Positions 17,218-26,742 of a stretch of 32,323 nt of DNA are shown here, one piece after another (position 1 is the stretch's first letter; each line of letters opens with the position of its first letter). Made by a program: the position numbers and the translations under genes. Source of the stretch: a bacterium (GTDB lineage Bacteria; CLD3; SB21). The DNA is taken from the NCBI GenBank assembly GCA_013359335.1, contig JABWBZ010000006.1:1-32323 (forward strand), in the 5' to 3' direction. A model generated the notes under the pieces. The model saw only the letters and a program-made list of their open reading frames with translations, did not search any database and was not told the origin of the DNA.

Positions 17218-18627
17218 ATGAAACTACGACTGTCGCTCAGAGCGCGTATTATCATTTTGTTCAGCCTTATTACCATTATATTAGCCGGTGTCATGTCTCA
17301 AGTCAGTTACTACACTGTACGAGCGATTTATTTGGATCAGCTTACCGACCAGGTTAATCTGATCACGCGCCTGATCGTCGGCGGACTCAATACTAAGTTT
17401 TTGCCGTTTCTGACCGTGCAGGATTCGAAAAGCGCCGCTCACAGTTACTACAAAGATTACCTTCAAAACCGCCAAACGGATCTCCAGTTGCAGGACATTT
17501 TTATTTTCAATACAGCGCTTGAAACCGTTCTCTCTTCCGACTCCACGGAAACGCGTGGCGTGCTCGAGCCGATTTTGCTGATCAATCGTACTGAGATCGA
17601 ACGCCTTGCCGTCGGCCAATCCACGACGTCGCTGCCTTTCAATACGCAGGACGGACATTGGTATTTGTGGGGATTTTATCGGCTGGACGAAAATCATTTT
17701 TTGGGTGTCCGTGAAAGCGCTGATCGATTGGCTAAAGTCGAAGATCTGTCATTAGTTTTTGTTTGGATTGGCATGGGCGGAATTATCCTGACCATTTTCA
17801 GCGCCCTTTTTGTGAGTAAAACGTTGGCTAAACCGGTTTACAGTCTGGTGGAATTCAGCAACTTGCTCGGAAAGGGCGATTGGAGTACGCCGGTGCCGAA
17901 AGGTATCAAGGGCGAATTGTCCATGCTGGCGCAGGCGATGGACGGCATGCGCAGCGACCTATTGCAGCGCCAGAAAGAAAAAGAATCCATGCTTGCACAA
18001 ATCGCACACGAAATCCGTAACCCGCTTGGCGGAGTGGAATTGCTGGCCGGCCTGATCAAAGAAGATCTGAATCGCGATCAAAAAAACATCAGTTATGCCC
18101 AGAAAATCCTCGACGAAATCACGGGGTTAAAATCGCTGATCAACGCCTACATCAACTACGGCCGTCCCGCAACACCGGAGCCTGAATGGGTGAATATTCC
18201 GTATTTTGTCAAAGACGTCAAGGAAATATTCAAGAATGAATTACAGGAAAAAAATCTGCGCTGCGAGTACGAAGGCTCCGCCGCATTGATCTGGTTCGAT
18301 CCGCATCACTTTCGGCAGATTTTGATTAATTTGATTGCCAACGCTATCCATATCATGAACCCAGGCGGATTGATCATGATTCGTTCGCACATTCATGGTT
18401 CACGAATCATGGTAGAAATTATCGACGAAGGTCCGGGCGTGTCCGGGCCGAACCCGGAAAGAGTGTTCGAACCTTTTTATACCACTCAGGCGCAAGGCGC
18501 GGGACTCGGCCTCGCCATTTGCAAAAAACTGTGTACCGAAAATAGCGCAACTATTCACCTGCAAAACAACGGCCACAAGGGCTGTACGTTCACGATAACA
18601 AAAAAATTAAATGTTTCTGTTTATTAG
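17218..18627 (+). CDS. Membrane sensor histidine kinase (HAMP-HisKA-HATPase)
   Basis: Two TM segments flanking a sensor region; LAQIAHEIRNPLGGVELLAGL H-box; LINLIANAIHIM N-box; IDEGPGVSG; GAGLGLAICKKL. The track start 17200 is a TTG; ATG 17218 (MKLRLSLRARIIILF) is preferred. Confidence 0.92.
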   Translation: MKLRLSLRARIIILFSLITIILAGVMSQVSYYTVRAIYLDQLTDQVNLITRLIVGGLNTKFLPFLTVQDSKSAAHSYYKDYLQNRQTDLQLQDIFIFNTALETVLSSDSTETRGVLEPILLINRTEIERLAVGQSTTSLPFNTQDGHWYLWGFYRLDENHFLGVRESADRLAKVEDLSLVFVWIGMGGIILTIFSALFVSKTLAKPVYSLVEFSNLLGKGDWSTPVPKGIKGELSMLAQAMDGMRSDLLQRQKEKESMLAQIAHEIRNPLGGVELLAGLIKEDLNRDQKNISYAQKILDEITGLKSLINAYINYGRPATPEPEWVNIPYFVKDVKEIFKNELQEKNLRCEYEGSAALIWFDPHHFRQILINLIANAIHIMNPGGLIMIRSHIHGSRIMVEIIDEGPGVSGPNPERVFEPFYTTQAQGAGLGLAICKKLCTENSATIHLQNNGHKGCTFTITKKLNVSVY

Positions 18628-18634
18628 AGGAGTT

Positions 18635-19216
18635 ATGATTCGTTTTTTTATTTCGTTTCTTTTCTGTTTTTCAATTCTGGCATGCGACGACGATTCATCA
18701 ACGTCTATTGAGTATGTCGATTTAAACGATACGACTTTCGCCTATCTTAAACCGCTCACCCTGGACGTCGATCGGGACGGCGCCGCGGATTTTAATTTCA
18801 CGACTTCCTTGTCTGCCGGCAGCGGTGAAAGCCAGATCAATTTTCTCATGACGTCGATCGGCGCGCATCGTGTCGCGTTTGACACGCTGGCTGAAAAAAT
18901 TCCCGTCTATTCTGAAGGCTCTGAGATTGGAAATGTTTTGCCGCCGCATCAGCAGTGGGACGCTTTGGCGAATTATCTCGGGGAAAAACATTATTACGGA
19001 TCGACCGATTCCGTGTGGTTCGGCGATTTTGTCATGACTGAAAAACCGTTTGTTGCATTTTCATTATACAAAAACGTTGAACCGTATTTCGGACCGGTGC
19101 CCTATTTCGGATGGATTCATTTAACTTTTGACACCGTTCAGGCGCGCGTTATTCTGCACGAATACGCCTACCAGACCGAACCGAATATTTCCATCAAAGC
19201 GGGTGAAACCAAATGA
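18635..19216 (+). CDS. Putative lipoprotein of unknown function
   Basis: MIRFFISFLFCFSILACDDDSS with lipobox ILAC and SD agagga. The track start 18611 overlaps the kinase gene and lacks a good SD. Confidence 0.65.
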   Translation: MIRFFISFLFCFSILACDDDSSTSIEYVDLNDTTFAYLKPLTLDVDRDGAADFNFTTSLSAGSGESQINFLMTSIGAHRVAFDTLAEKIPVYSEGSEIGNVLPPHQQWDALANYLGEKHYYGSTDSVWFGDFVMTEKPFVAFSLYKNVEPYFGPVPYFGWIHLTFDTVQARVILHEYAYQTEPNISIKAGETK

Positions 19217-20589
19217 GCGTGCGGCATGAAATAGCCGTTATTGAAGACAATGCGGTGATGCGTTTGGGCATGACAGAAAGTCTACGCCGCGAAGGTTTCA
19301 GAGTGCACGAATTTTCCGACGGGCCGGCGGCATTGGAATTTCTCAAAAATCAGTCCGTTCACCTCGTGATTACGGATTTAAAAATGGAACCGGTCAGCGG
19401 CATGGAAGTTTTACAGACCATTAAATCAACGCATCCCGCCACCGAAGTGATGGTCGTCAGCGCGTTTGGAACGGTCGAAGCGGCCGTGGAAGCGATGCGG
19501 TTCGGCGCAGTCGATTTTATGACCAAACCATTTCCGTCCGAAGAACTCCGTATCCGCGTAGGAAAAGTCATCGAAAAAATTCAACGTGATCAGACCGTCG
19601 CCCGGTTGACGGAGGAAAATTTATTATTGCAGGATGAACTGGCCAGTCATTACCAGGAAATGATCGGCGCATCGGAATCCATGCAAAATCTCAGCGCGCT
19701 GATTCGCCGCGTGGCCGCTGAAAACAGTTCGGTGCTCATCGAAGGCGAAAGCGGTACCGGCAAAGAACTCGTGGCGAGGGCGCTGCATTACAACAGTCCG
19801 CGCAAAGACCGTCCGTTCATCAAAGTCAATTGCGGCGCGCTCAATGACGGATTGCTCGAGAGCGAACTTTTTGGCCATGAAAAAGGCGCTTTTACGGGCG
19901 CCATCAAACGCAAAAAAGGACGATTCGAACTCGCGGACGGCGGCACGCTTTTTCTCGACGAAATCGGCGACGTGTCTACGGCTATGCAGGTGAAGTTGCT
20001 GCGCGTGCTCCAGGAAAAAGAATTCGAACGTGTCGGCGGGGAAGAAACGATCAGTGTCGACGTGCGGATCATCGCCGCAACGCATCGCCCGTTGTCACGC
20101 TGGGTGGCCGAAGAAAAATTCCGTGAAGATTTGTATTATCGTTTGCGGGTTATTCCCATTCATCTTCCGCCGCTGCGTGAACGTAAAAAAGATCTGCCGG
20201 CGCTGGCCGACCATTTTTTGAAAAAATTATCGGCATCGAAAGGCGATCCGCCCAAAATTATCCCGCCGGCGGGCATGGAATTACTCATGAATTATTCCTG
20301 GCCCGGCAATATTCGCGAACTCGAAAACCTGATCGAACGATTGTGCGTTATTTCCACCGGCAAAGAAATCGATCCGCAATTGATCGCGCAACACGTCAGC
20401 GGCAGTAACAAGCCGATCCATACTGGATTGGAAAACCTGCCGCTTGAAGAAGCCGTCGAAACTTTTGAAAAAAATCTGATTTTGCAGGCATTGAAAAAAA
20501 CCAATAATATTAAGAACCAGGCGGCAAAACTGCTCGGCATTCGCACGAGTACTCTATATTACAAAATGGAAAAATTCGGATTGTTATGA
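19213..20589 (+). CDS. Sigma-54-dependent response regulator (NtrC family)
   Basis: Receiver domain (ITDLKMEPVSGMEVL), Walker A GESGTGKE, HEKGAFTGA, GGTLFLDEIGD, C-terminal Fis-type HTH (NIKNQAAKLLGIRTSTLYYKMEKFGLL). Confidence 0.96.
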   Translation: MSVRHEIAVIEDNAVMRLGMTESLRREGFRVHEFSDGPAALEFLKNQSVHLVITDLKMEPVSGMEVLQTIKSTHPATEVMVVSAFGTVEAAVEAMRFGAVDFMTKPFPSEELRIRVGKVIEKIQRDQTVARLTEENLLLQDELASHYQEMIGASESMQNLSALIRRVAAENSSVLIEGESGTGKELVARALHYNSPRKDRPFIKVNCGALNDGLLESELFGHEKGAFTGAIKRKKGRFELADGGTLFLDEIGDVSTAMQVKLLRVLQEKEFERVGGEETISVDVRIIAATHRPLSRWVAEEKFREDLYYRLRVIPIHLPPLRERKKDLPALADHFLKKLSASKGDPPKIIPPAGMELLMNYSWPGNIRELENLIERLCVISTGKEIDPQLIAQHVSGSNKPIHTGLENLPLEEAVETFEKNLILQALKKTNNIKNQAAKLLGIRTSTLYYKMEKFGLL

Positions 20590-21530
20590 AAAATTTTATA
20601 ATCATAATAAAATGGATCGTGTGTCTGTCAGCCGGCTCGGCATTCGTAAGCGCACAGTCTATCGGCGAGCTTGAATCGAATTATAACGAAGTCGGCAAAA
20701 CGCTGCGCGAGGAGCAATTGATTCTGGATTCGCTGCGTCTGCAACTTGAGTATTCAGCCAAACAGATCGAAGTTGAAAAAAACCGGGCGCATTCCAATCG
20801 CGACGTCATCACGACATGGATGACCAAAGGCGTTTATCTTTCTTCACGGATTAAAGAGCACCAGAAAATCGTCGCCGTTTTAGAAAATCAATTGCTGGAA
20901 GTCCGCGACGTGCTCGATCAGATGTACCGGCAGCGTATCGACTCGCTTAAAGAAGCCGAAAAAACCTATCGCGGCGACCGGACAGCTTTACAGAATAAAA
21001 TTCTTAGCTGGACTGAAAAACGAATTTTGTTATCGCCGGTTATTAAATCGTTGTCATTCGATCCGCAGCGCGTTCAGGATATCAAACTCACTACCACAAC
21101 GGATTCGCTCGAAAGAATTATTTACACCGACTACCTGAATAAGGCATTGGCGGAGGTCGACGCCTTTTCAAAAAGCATCAAACAAACACGCCGTGAGTAC
21201 GAAGACATTATCGATCTCAGAAAAAAAACGGACGAATTTATCGAAGACGTCAGCGAACAACGTTCGATCGGGATTTTTATGACGCAACGTTCCGAAAAAA
21301 CGACGGACGTCGGTTCAATAGCCGGCCCGAAATTCAACGAAGTGATTGTCAGCCAGGCGCAAGTCGTCGTTACCTTGATTAAACAACTCAACACCAATGT
21401 TCCGGTCGTTTCAAAATTCTCGAATATTCAAAACCAGGAATTGAGTATGGAAGATTATATTCAGTTACTCCGTCAAGCCGAAAAAGAACTCGACATTTAT
21501 CGTGCGTTCATTAAGAAAAAATTGAAGTAA
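20586..21530 (+). CDS. Secreted coiled-coil protein of unknown function
   Basis: Signal peptide (IIKWIVCLSAGSAFVSAQ); long heptad-rich Glu/Lys/Gln segments; ATGA overlap with the regulator gene. Confidence 0.65.
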   Translation: MKNFIIIIKWIVCLSAGSAFVSAQSIGELESNYNEVGKTLREEQLILDSLRLQLEYSAKQIEVEKNRAHSNRDVITTWMTKGVYLSSRIKEHQKIVAVLENQLLEVRDVLDQMYRQRIDSLKEAEKTYRGDRTALQNKILSWTEKRILLSPVIKSLSFDPQRVQDIKLTTTTDSLERIIYTDYLNKALAEVDAFSKSIKQTRREYEDIIDLRKKTDEFIEDVSEQRSIGIFMTQRSEKTTDVGSIAGPKFNEVIVSQAQVVVTLIKQLNTNVPVVSKFSNIQNQELSMEDYIQLLRQAEKELDIYRAFIKKKLK

Positions 21531-21599
21531 TACAATCTCCCCAATCTTTCCTTATCAAAAAAATCCGTTGTTTTTTTCGTTACATTTAGCTAATTCTGT

Positions 21600-22664
21600 T
21601 TGAAGACCCAATTCAAACAAACACTACTCCGGATCGTGCCTTTATTGTACACATCATTTCTGATGCTGGGATTCATCATTTTTCCACTCGCGTTGACGGC
21701 CGGTGAATGGGACGCGCGATTGAGCGGCGAAGCTGGCTATTTCAAAGCCGGCCACGATTTGCGCGAAAACGACGTGGACTATCTTACCGCCGTTAATGCC
21801 GCGTTCAAATACACACTTTCCGATAATCCTCAGCACTTGAGTTTACAACTTCGTCTCCGGCCAGAATGGTACGGCCCCCATGAGGGTGTTTATTCCGTCA
21901 GCGGATCGTTTGCCGCTCAGTACCGGCGTCAATGGGGCCGTCTATTGTGGAGCGCTGCAGCCAGCGTTCGAAAACAAAAACATAACATCGATCAAACACA
22001 AGTGTGGTACAATACTTATCAGGGTATAACCGGATGGTCTTGGAAATGGTCGGAATGGATGAGCGCTGACATGGAGGGCAGTTATACGCTTTTAGATCTC
22101 TCGGGAGATGCTGACGATGAAATCAATATATATGCCGTTCGGCTGCGAATGCATCGTCTGATAACGGCGAATTTGAACATGAGCGCCAGCGTCTACGCCG
22201 AACGTTTTATCACGGAGAGCAATGTTGTAACGGTGGCGCCTCTGCCGGAAGGCAATTCCAATAAGGGCTGGCATCGGGGGGCGGAAATCGAATTGGAATA
22301 CACCAAAAAAATTCAACTGAATGTCCGATACAGCCTTTCATGGTTTACGTCGCAATTGACCAAAGGCACGGCGCCGGAACAGCAATTTTATTTCGTAGCC
22401 GGTAAAACATTGGCGCCGAAGTGGTCGGTATTTTTCTTATTAGATTATTATTGGCGCAATATCAACCCGCGTGCGAGTTACAGCGGCGCTTTGCTGTACA
22501 CGAATGCCAATAATGAACGTAATATTCATTTTAAATTGGCGTACAACCTGAGTTCGCGGCAAAATATTTATACCAAAATTGCTTACCAAAATAGCGAGCT
22601 CATTTACAATAACATCCAACTCTCAGGAACACAGCTTTCGTTGGGATTCGAAAGCAAGTTTTAG
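21600..22664 (+). CDS. Putative outer-membrane beta-barrel protein (TTG start)
   Basis: Signal peptide; alternating aromatic strands (LSLQLRLRPEWYG, SAAASVRKQKHN, NVRYSLSWFTS, FFLLDYYWRNINP) ending in F (QLSLGFESKF). 69-nt gap from the upstream gene. Confidence 0.6.
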   Translation: MKTQFKQTLLRIVPLLYTSFLMLGFIIFPLALTAGEWDARLSGEAGYFKAGHDLRENDVDYLTAVNAAFKYTLSDNPQHLSLQLRLRPEWYGPHEGVYSVSGSFAAQYRRQWGRLLWSAAASVRKQKHNIDQTQVWYNTYQGITGWSWKWSEWMSADMEGSYTLLDLSGDADDEINIYAVRLRMHRLITANLNMSASVYAERFITESNVVTVAPLPEGNSNKGWHRGAEIELEYTKKIQLNVRYSLSWFTSQLTKGTAPEQQFYFVAGKTLAPKWSVFFLLDYYWRNINPRASYSGALLYTNANNERNIHFKLAYNLSSRQNIYTKIAYQNSELIYNNIQLSGTQLSLGFESKF

Positions 22665-22776
22665 GAATGCCCCAAAAATCACCCGCTTGATTTTGAAACA
22701 TTCGTGTACATTTGCGTATTGTCGCTAAAGCTTTTTTAAAAAAAATTTAAATGTAAAAGTTAAGGAGCCCTATTTC

Positions 22777-23625
22777 ATGAAAACCTTGATACTGCTCTTC
22801 ATGATCAGTTCATTGTCCGTATTCGCCCAGGATCCGGACAGTTCAACCGCTTTATTTTCCGTGGCGGAAGCCGAAAGGAATTTTTCGCGTGCATCCGTTG
22901 CGATCGGGCGTGTCAATGCATTTAAAGAAAACCTGGCCGATGAAAGCGTCGTCTTTCAACCGGATCCGATCGATGGACAAAAATTTTACAGTCAACGCAA
23001 ACCGTCACCGCTTTTACTTACATGGGAACCGGAGTACGTCGACGTAGCCGCGTCAGAAGATTTTGGCATTTCGCACGGACCATGGGAAATGAAAGATTAC
23101 GGCCCTAAAAAAATACCGCCATTCTGGGGGTATTATGTTTCCGTATGGAAAAAACAAGCTGACGGAAAGTGGAAAGTCGTCGTCGACATGGGCAATGGCG
23201 TGGAAACGAAACCAGCGTATGAAGTCAAACTTTCATATCCCAAAGGTTCGGATAAAAAAAGAGAGTTCAAGGCCGTGGACGCCAAAACCGTTGAATCGTC
23301 GCTGATGAAGTGGGAAGATGAGTTTGCAAAATTGTCGAAAAATAACGTCGAAATGTACATGAAACATCTTACTGCCGACGCGCGCATTATTCGCATGGGA
23401 CATTTCCCGGCCACTTCAACGGATTCGATTAAAGCGTTGCTCGGTAAACAAACCGATCTGACGTGGAAACCGATCGACGGCGACGTGGCAACATCCGGCG
23501 ATCTTGGTTATAGCTACGGTTCGTACGAATCCAAATCGGAAAAAGGCCATTATCTGCATATCTGGAAGAAACAAGCCGATCAATCGTGGAAAATGGTGAT
23601 CGACGTACAATTGCCTAAGGAATAA
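22777..23625 (+). CDS. Secreted protein with two tandem SnoaL/NTF2-like (DUF4440-type) domains
   Basis: Signal peptide; repeated block GYYVSVWKKQADGKWKVVVDMG and GHYLHIWKKQADQSWKMVIDVQ. Confidence 0.75.
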   Translation: MKTLILLFMISSLSVFAQDPDSSTALFSVAEAERNFSRASVAIGRVNAFKENLADESVVFQPDPIDGQKFYSQRKPSPLLLTWEPEYVDVAASEDFGISHGPWEMKDYGPKKIPPFWGYYVSVWKKQADGKWKVVVDMGNGVETKPAYEVKLSYPKGSDKKREFKAVDAKTVESSLMKWEDEFAKLSKNNVEMYMKHLTADARIIRMGHFPATSTDSIKALLGKQTDLTWKPIDGDVATSGDLGYSYGSYESKSEKGHYLHIWKKQADQSWKMVIDVQLPKE

Positions 23626-23656
23626 AATTACAATCGATTGGCTACGACAAGAATAC

Positions 23657-23694
23657 AAAAAAATGTGGAGCGAAAAACACTGTTTCGCTCCACA
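23657..23694 (-). terminator. Rho-independent terminator for the M16 peptidase gene
   Basis: TGTGGAGCGAAA (23664-23675) / TTTCGCTCCACA (23683-23694), 12-bp perfect stem. On the minus strand it is followed by a T7 run (A7 at 23657-23663). Confidence 0.85.
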
Positions 23695-23716
23695 ATTATA
23701 AAATATTTTAACCTTG

Positions 23717-26449
23717 TTATTCTGTTAACTTATCCAGCTTCTCATCGACGCTTCCCGCAATCACCGTGTAGATATTTCCTTTCACTACATATTTTTTGAT
23801 CGTATCATTAACTTCCTTCAGCGTCAAAGCGTTTACGCGCTGGGGATATTCATCAAGCCATGACATCGCGACGTTGCGGCGTGCGAGCGCCAGAATCGAA
23901 TTGGCCATGCCGGCTGTCGTGGAAAGGCTTACCTTGAACGTTCCGCTGATATTCGTTTTTTTGTCTTTCAATTCATTTTCCGTCACGCCTTCGTCGATCC
24001 ATTTATCAACCTGCCGCCGGGTCGATTCGATTCCTTTTTTCAACAAATCAGGGCTGAATGTGGCGACTACTTCCCAATAACCGTCGCTGTAAGTGTGGCC
24101 GCCTAAAAACGAATATACGCCGTAAGTCAGCCCTTCCTGATCGCGAACGGTCGCCATCAAACGATCCTGGAAATCATTGCCCAGTATATTCGTCGCGACA
24201 TACAAAGCCAGGTAATCTTTTTCGTTCTGCTGTATGCCGGTCGGAAGTCCCATCGACACGGACGCGCTGGTTTTGTCTTTGAGTGTCACAACGATCGGTT
24301 TATCGGATTTTGATTGAGGCGCACGTTTAGGCGCCGTGAAAGTAACGCCGCCGCTCCAGCCGTTGAAATTCGTTTGGATGCTCTTTTGCAATTCGTCCGC
24401 TTTGACGTCGCCGACGGCGACAAGAATCATCGAAGCAGGCCCGTAATGCTTTTTATAAAAATCTTTAATTTCGGTCAGCGTCGTCTTGCCAACATCCTTC
24501 AGCATTTGCTCCGATGAAACTCCATAATTCGAATGCGATGCAGGAAAAATCGTTTCCATTAATTTTTCTTCGGCGCGAATATCCGTATTATCCATGCCTT
24601 CCTGTAATACTGCAATACGCCGTTTTTTAACGGTTTCAAAAGACGCTTCATCAAACAAAGGATATCGCAATTGTTCGGCTAAAATATTGATCACAGTCGG
24701 GACATCGGCTCTCAGGCAGCTAACTGAAAAATTAAGCGTTTCGTTATTGGTGCTAAATGCAATCCGCGCCCCGATTTTTTCCAATTGAGCCGCGATGGCA
24801 AATTTATCGCGTTTGGTTGTGCCCTGATCGAGCATGGCCGCCGTGAGATCAGCAACAGCTTTATTGGTGGCCGGGCTGAAGTAATCGCCGGCCATGAGGC
24901 AACCGCGCATCGTGACGATATCTTTCGCTCCCGTTTTCATCGACAGTACACGAATACCGGCGATTTTCTTATCCGTAATATTTTTAGCCATATTGGTCGT
25001 TTCGACCGCCGAGTTTGCATCCATCCATGCGTCTTCGTTTTCCGGCCGGTAATGGCGGGCGTAATTTCCAACCGAATGGTGATCGAGGCTGCCGGTCGCC
25101 GCTCCTTCTTTCGGAATGAAATATCCGACCGTCATCTGATCGTCTTTGAAATATTTTTGAGCGGCCATTTTGACGTCGTCCGGCGTTACTTTTGAAATGT
25201 CGTCGACGTAAGTGACGAACCATTTCCAATCCCCGGCGGCAATAGCCGTATTGATCCGTGAGGCAATAGAAAAAGACCCGTCGCGAGAATACGTTTCCGT
25301 CGCTTTGAGTTGCGCGATGGCGGCGTCGCATTCAGCTTTCGTAATCCCTTGATCGATGATTTTCTTGTATTCATCATGAATGATTTTTTCGACGGTTTCA
25401 TGCGCGACACCGGGCGTCAGGTAAGCATAACTGATATGAAGTCCCTCGTCCCTGAAAGGAAGATTTTGAATATAAATATTCGCAGCCAATCCTTGATCGA
25501 TCAGCGATTTATAAAAACGGCTGTTTTTGCCGGTTCCGAGAACCGTGGATAAAACCGCCAGCGCATAACGGTCTTTCGAAAGGGCTTTCGGAATTTTATG
25601 CGCGACGCCGACAATGCCGTTGGGTCCGGAACGGCGAACGATCAGGCGGCGTGGGCCTTCCTGCGCCGGTTCTTCCGTCGTCATAAGCGGAATCGGTTTC
25701 GGCGACCGCGGAATAACGCCAAAATATTTATGAATCAGCCCCAATGCTTTTTTTAGATCGAAGTCGCCGATAATCGTCACCGTCGCATTATCCGGCCAGT
25801 AAAACGTATCGTAGAATTCTTTGAGCTTGGGAATGGAAATATTTTCGATATCGGAACGCCAGCCGATCGCGGAATGATGGTACGGATGCGCCTGATAAGC
25901 CGTCGCCCAGATGTTTTTGTCCAACGCTTCGAGAGGATCGTTTTCGCCGCGTTCAAATTCGTTGCGTACAACCGTCATCTCGCTCGCTTTGTCTTTTTCC
26001 AGTAAATTAAGATTGCGCATGCGGTCGGCTTCGATTTCAACAACCATCTCCAGATGTTCGCTCGGCAAAATTTCATAATAGTTAGTATAATCGTTCCACG
26101 TCGAAGCATTATTGATTGCGCCGACCCGGCCGAATGACATGTCGAGTGAATTGCCTTTTTCGCGATTAAAACTCGGAGTGCCTTTGAACATCAGGTGTTC
26201 GAGAATGTGCGTGGCGCCGGTCGTCCCGATCACTTCATTGCGCGACCCGACTCCGAACGTGACCATAAACGTTAGCACCGGCGCCGAATGATCCTCCATC
26301 AGCAAAACTTTCAGCCCATTTTTATTTAATTGATATTCTTTGATGCCGCCCAATTCCTGGATGAATTTAAACTCTTGTTCCTGCGCAATCGCACCGCCGA
26401 ATACCAATATCAATAACAGAATTGGCAACCATTTCGTTTTCATAGCCAT
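23717..26449 (-). CDS. M16 family zinc metallopeptidase (insulinase-like, two M16 repeats), secreted
   Basis: HILEHLMFKGT (HxxEH) with downstream Glu (EIEADRMRNL); second inactive-like M16 repeat; signal peptide; SD aaggagt. Confidence 0.94.
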   Translation of the reverse strand: MAMKTKWLPILLLILVFGGAIAQEQEFKFIQELGGIKEYQLNKNGLKVLLMEDHSAPVLTFMVTFGVGSRNEVIGTTGATHILEHLMFKGTPSFNREKGNSLDMSFGRVGAINNASTWNDYTNYYEILPSEHLEMVVEIEADRMRNLNLLEKDKASEMTVVRNEFERGENDPLEALDKNIWATAYQAHPYHHSAIGWRSDIENISIPKLKEFYDTFYWPDNATVTIIGDFDLKKALGLIHKYFGVIPRSPKPIPLMTTEEPAQEGPRRLIVRRSGPNGIVGVAHKIPKALSKDRYALAVLSTVLGTGKNSRFYKSLIDQGLAANIYIQNLPFRDEGLHISYAYLTPGVAHETVEKIIHDEYKKIIDQGITKAECDAAIAQLKATETYSRDGSFSIASRINTAIAAGDWKWFVTYVDDISKVTPDDVKMAAQKYFKDDQMTVGYFIPKEGAATGSLDHHSVGNYARHYRPENEDAWMDANSAVETTNMAKNITDKKIAGIRVLSMKTGAKDIVTMRGCLMAGDYFSPATNKAVADLTAAMLDQGTTKRDKFAIAAQLEKIGARIAFSTNNETLNFSVSCLRADVPTVINILAEQLRYPLFDEASFETVKKRRIAVLQEGMDNTDIRAEEKLMETIFPASHSNYGVSSEQMLKDVGKTTLTEIKDFYKKHYGPASMILVAVGDVKADELQKSIQTNFNGWSGGVTFTAPKRAPQSKSDKPIVVTLKDKTSASVSMGLPTGIQQNEKDYLALYVATNILGNDFQDRLMATVRDQEGLTYGVYSFLGGHTYSDGYWEVVATFSPDLLKKGIESTRRQVDKWIDEGVTENELKDKKTNISGTFKVSLSTTAGMANSILALARRNVAMSWLDEYPQRVNALTLKEVNDTIKKYVVKGNIYTVIAGSVDEKLDKLTE

Positions 26450-26742
26450 GACTCCTTTGATTTAAATAAGATTGTTTCTTGACAGCTTGATGGGACAAAA
26501 ATGAAAAAATAAACCCAATGGGCTTGTGTTTAAGTATAGAACTTACTTAAAATCACTTAAAATTATCGATTTAATTATAATTGTTCCAGATAACTATAGT
26601 GTTTTCAAAGGCACTGGCGATCATGAGTAATCATCACACAACATTCAAAAATAATAATTATAAAAGATGAAGGATTTACGAGAGCAAGTTTTCAAAAGTT
26701 TAAAAAGAATTTCTGAGTTTTTTGTGAGTTAAAACAGGGTAT

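Noticed and set aside
17133-17357. 74-aa ORF overlapping the kinase start
   Set aside because: Out of frame with both operon genes; the kinase N-terminus (ATG 17218) explains the region better.
19624-20085. Minus-strand ORFs opposite the sigma-54 regulator
   Set aside because: Overlap highly conserved AAA+ coding sequence; composition is a shadow frame.
21556-21576. A7...T7 pairing upstream of the barrel-like gene
   Set aside because: Homopolymer A/T pairing is expected by chance in AT-rich intergenic DNA.
22675-22694. AAAATCA-CCCGCT-TGATTTT hairpin after the barrel-like gene
   Set aside because: Only 7 bp, AT-rich, no T-tract. Possible but too weak to call as a terminator.
24785-25195. 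136-aa plus-strand ORF inside the M16 gene
   Set aside because: Antisense to the peptidase, no domain signature.
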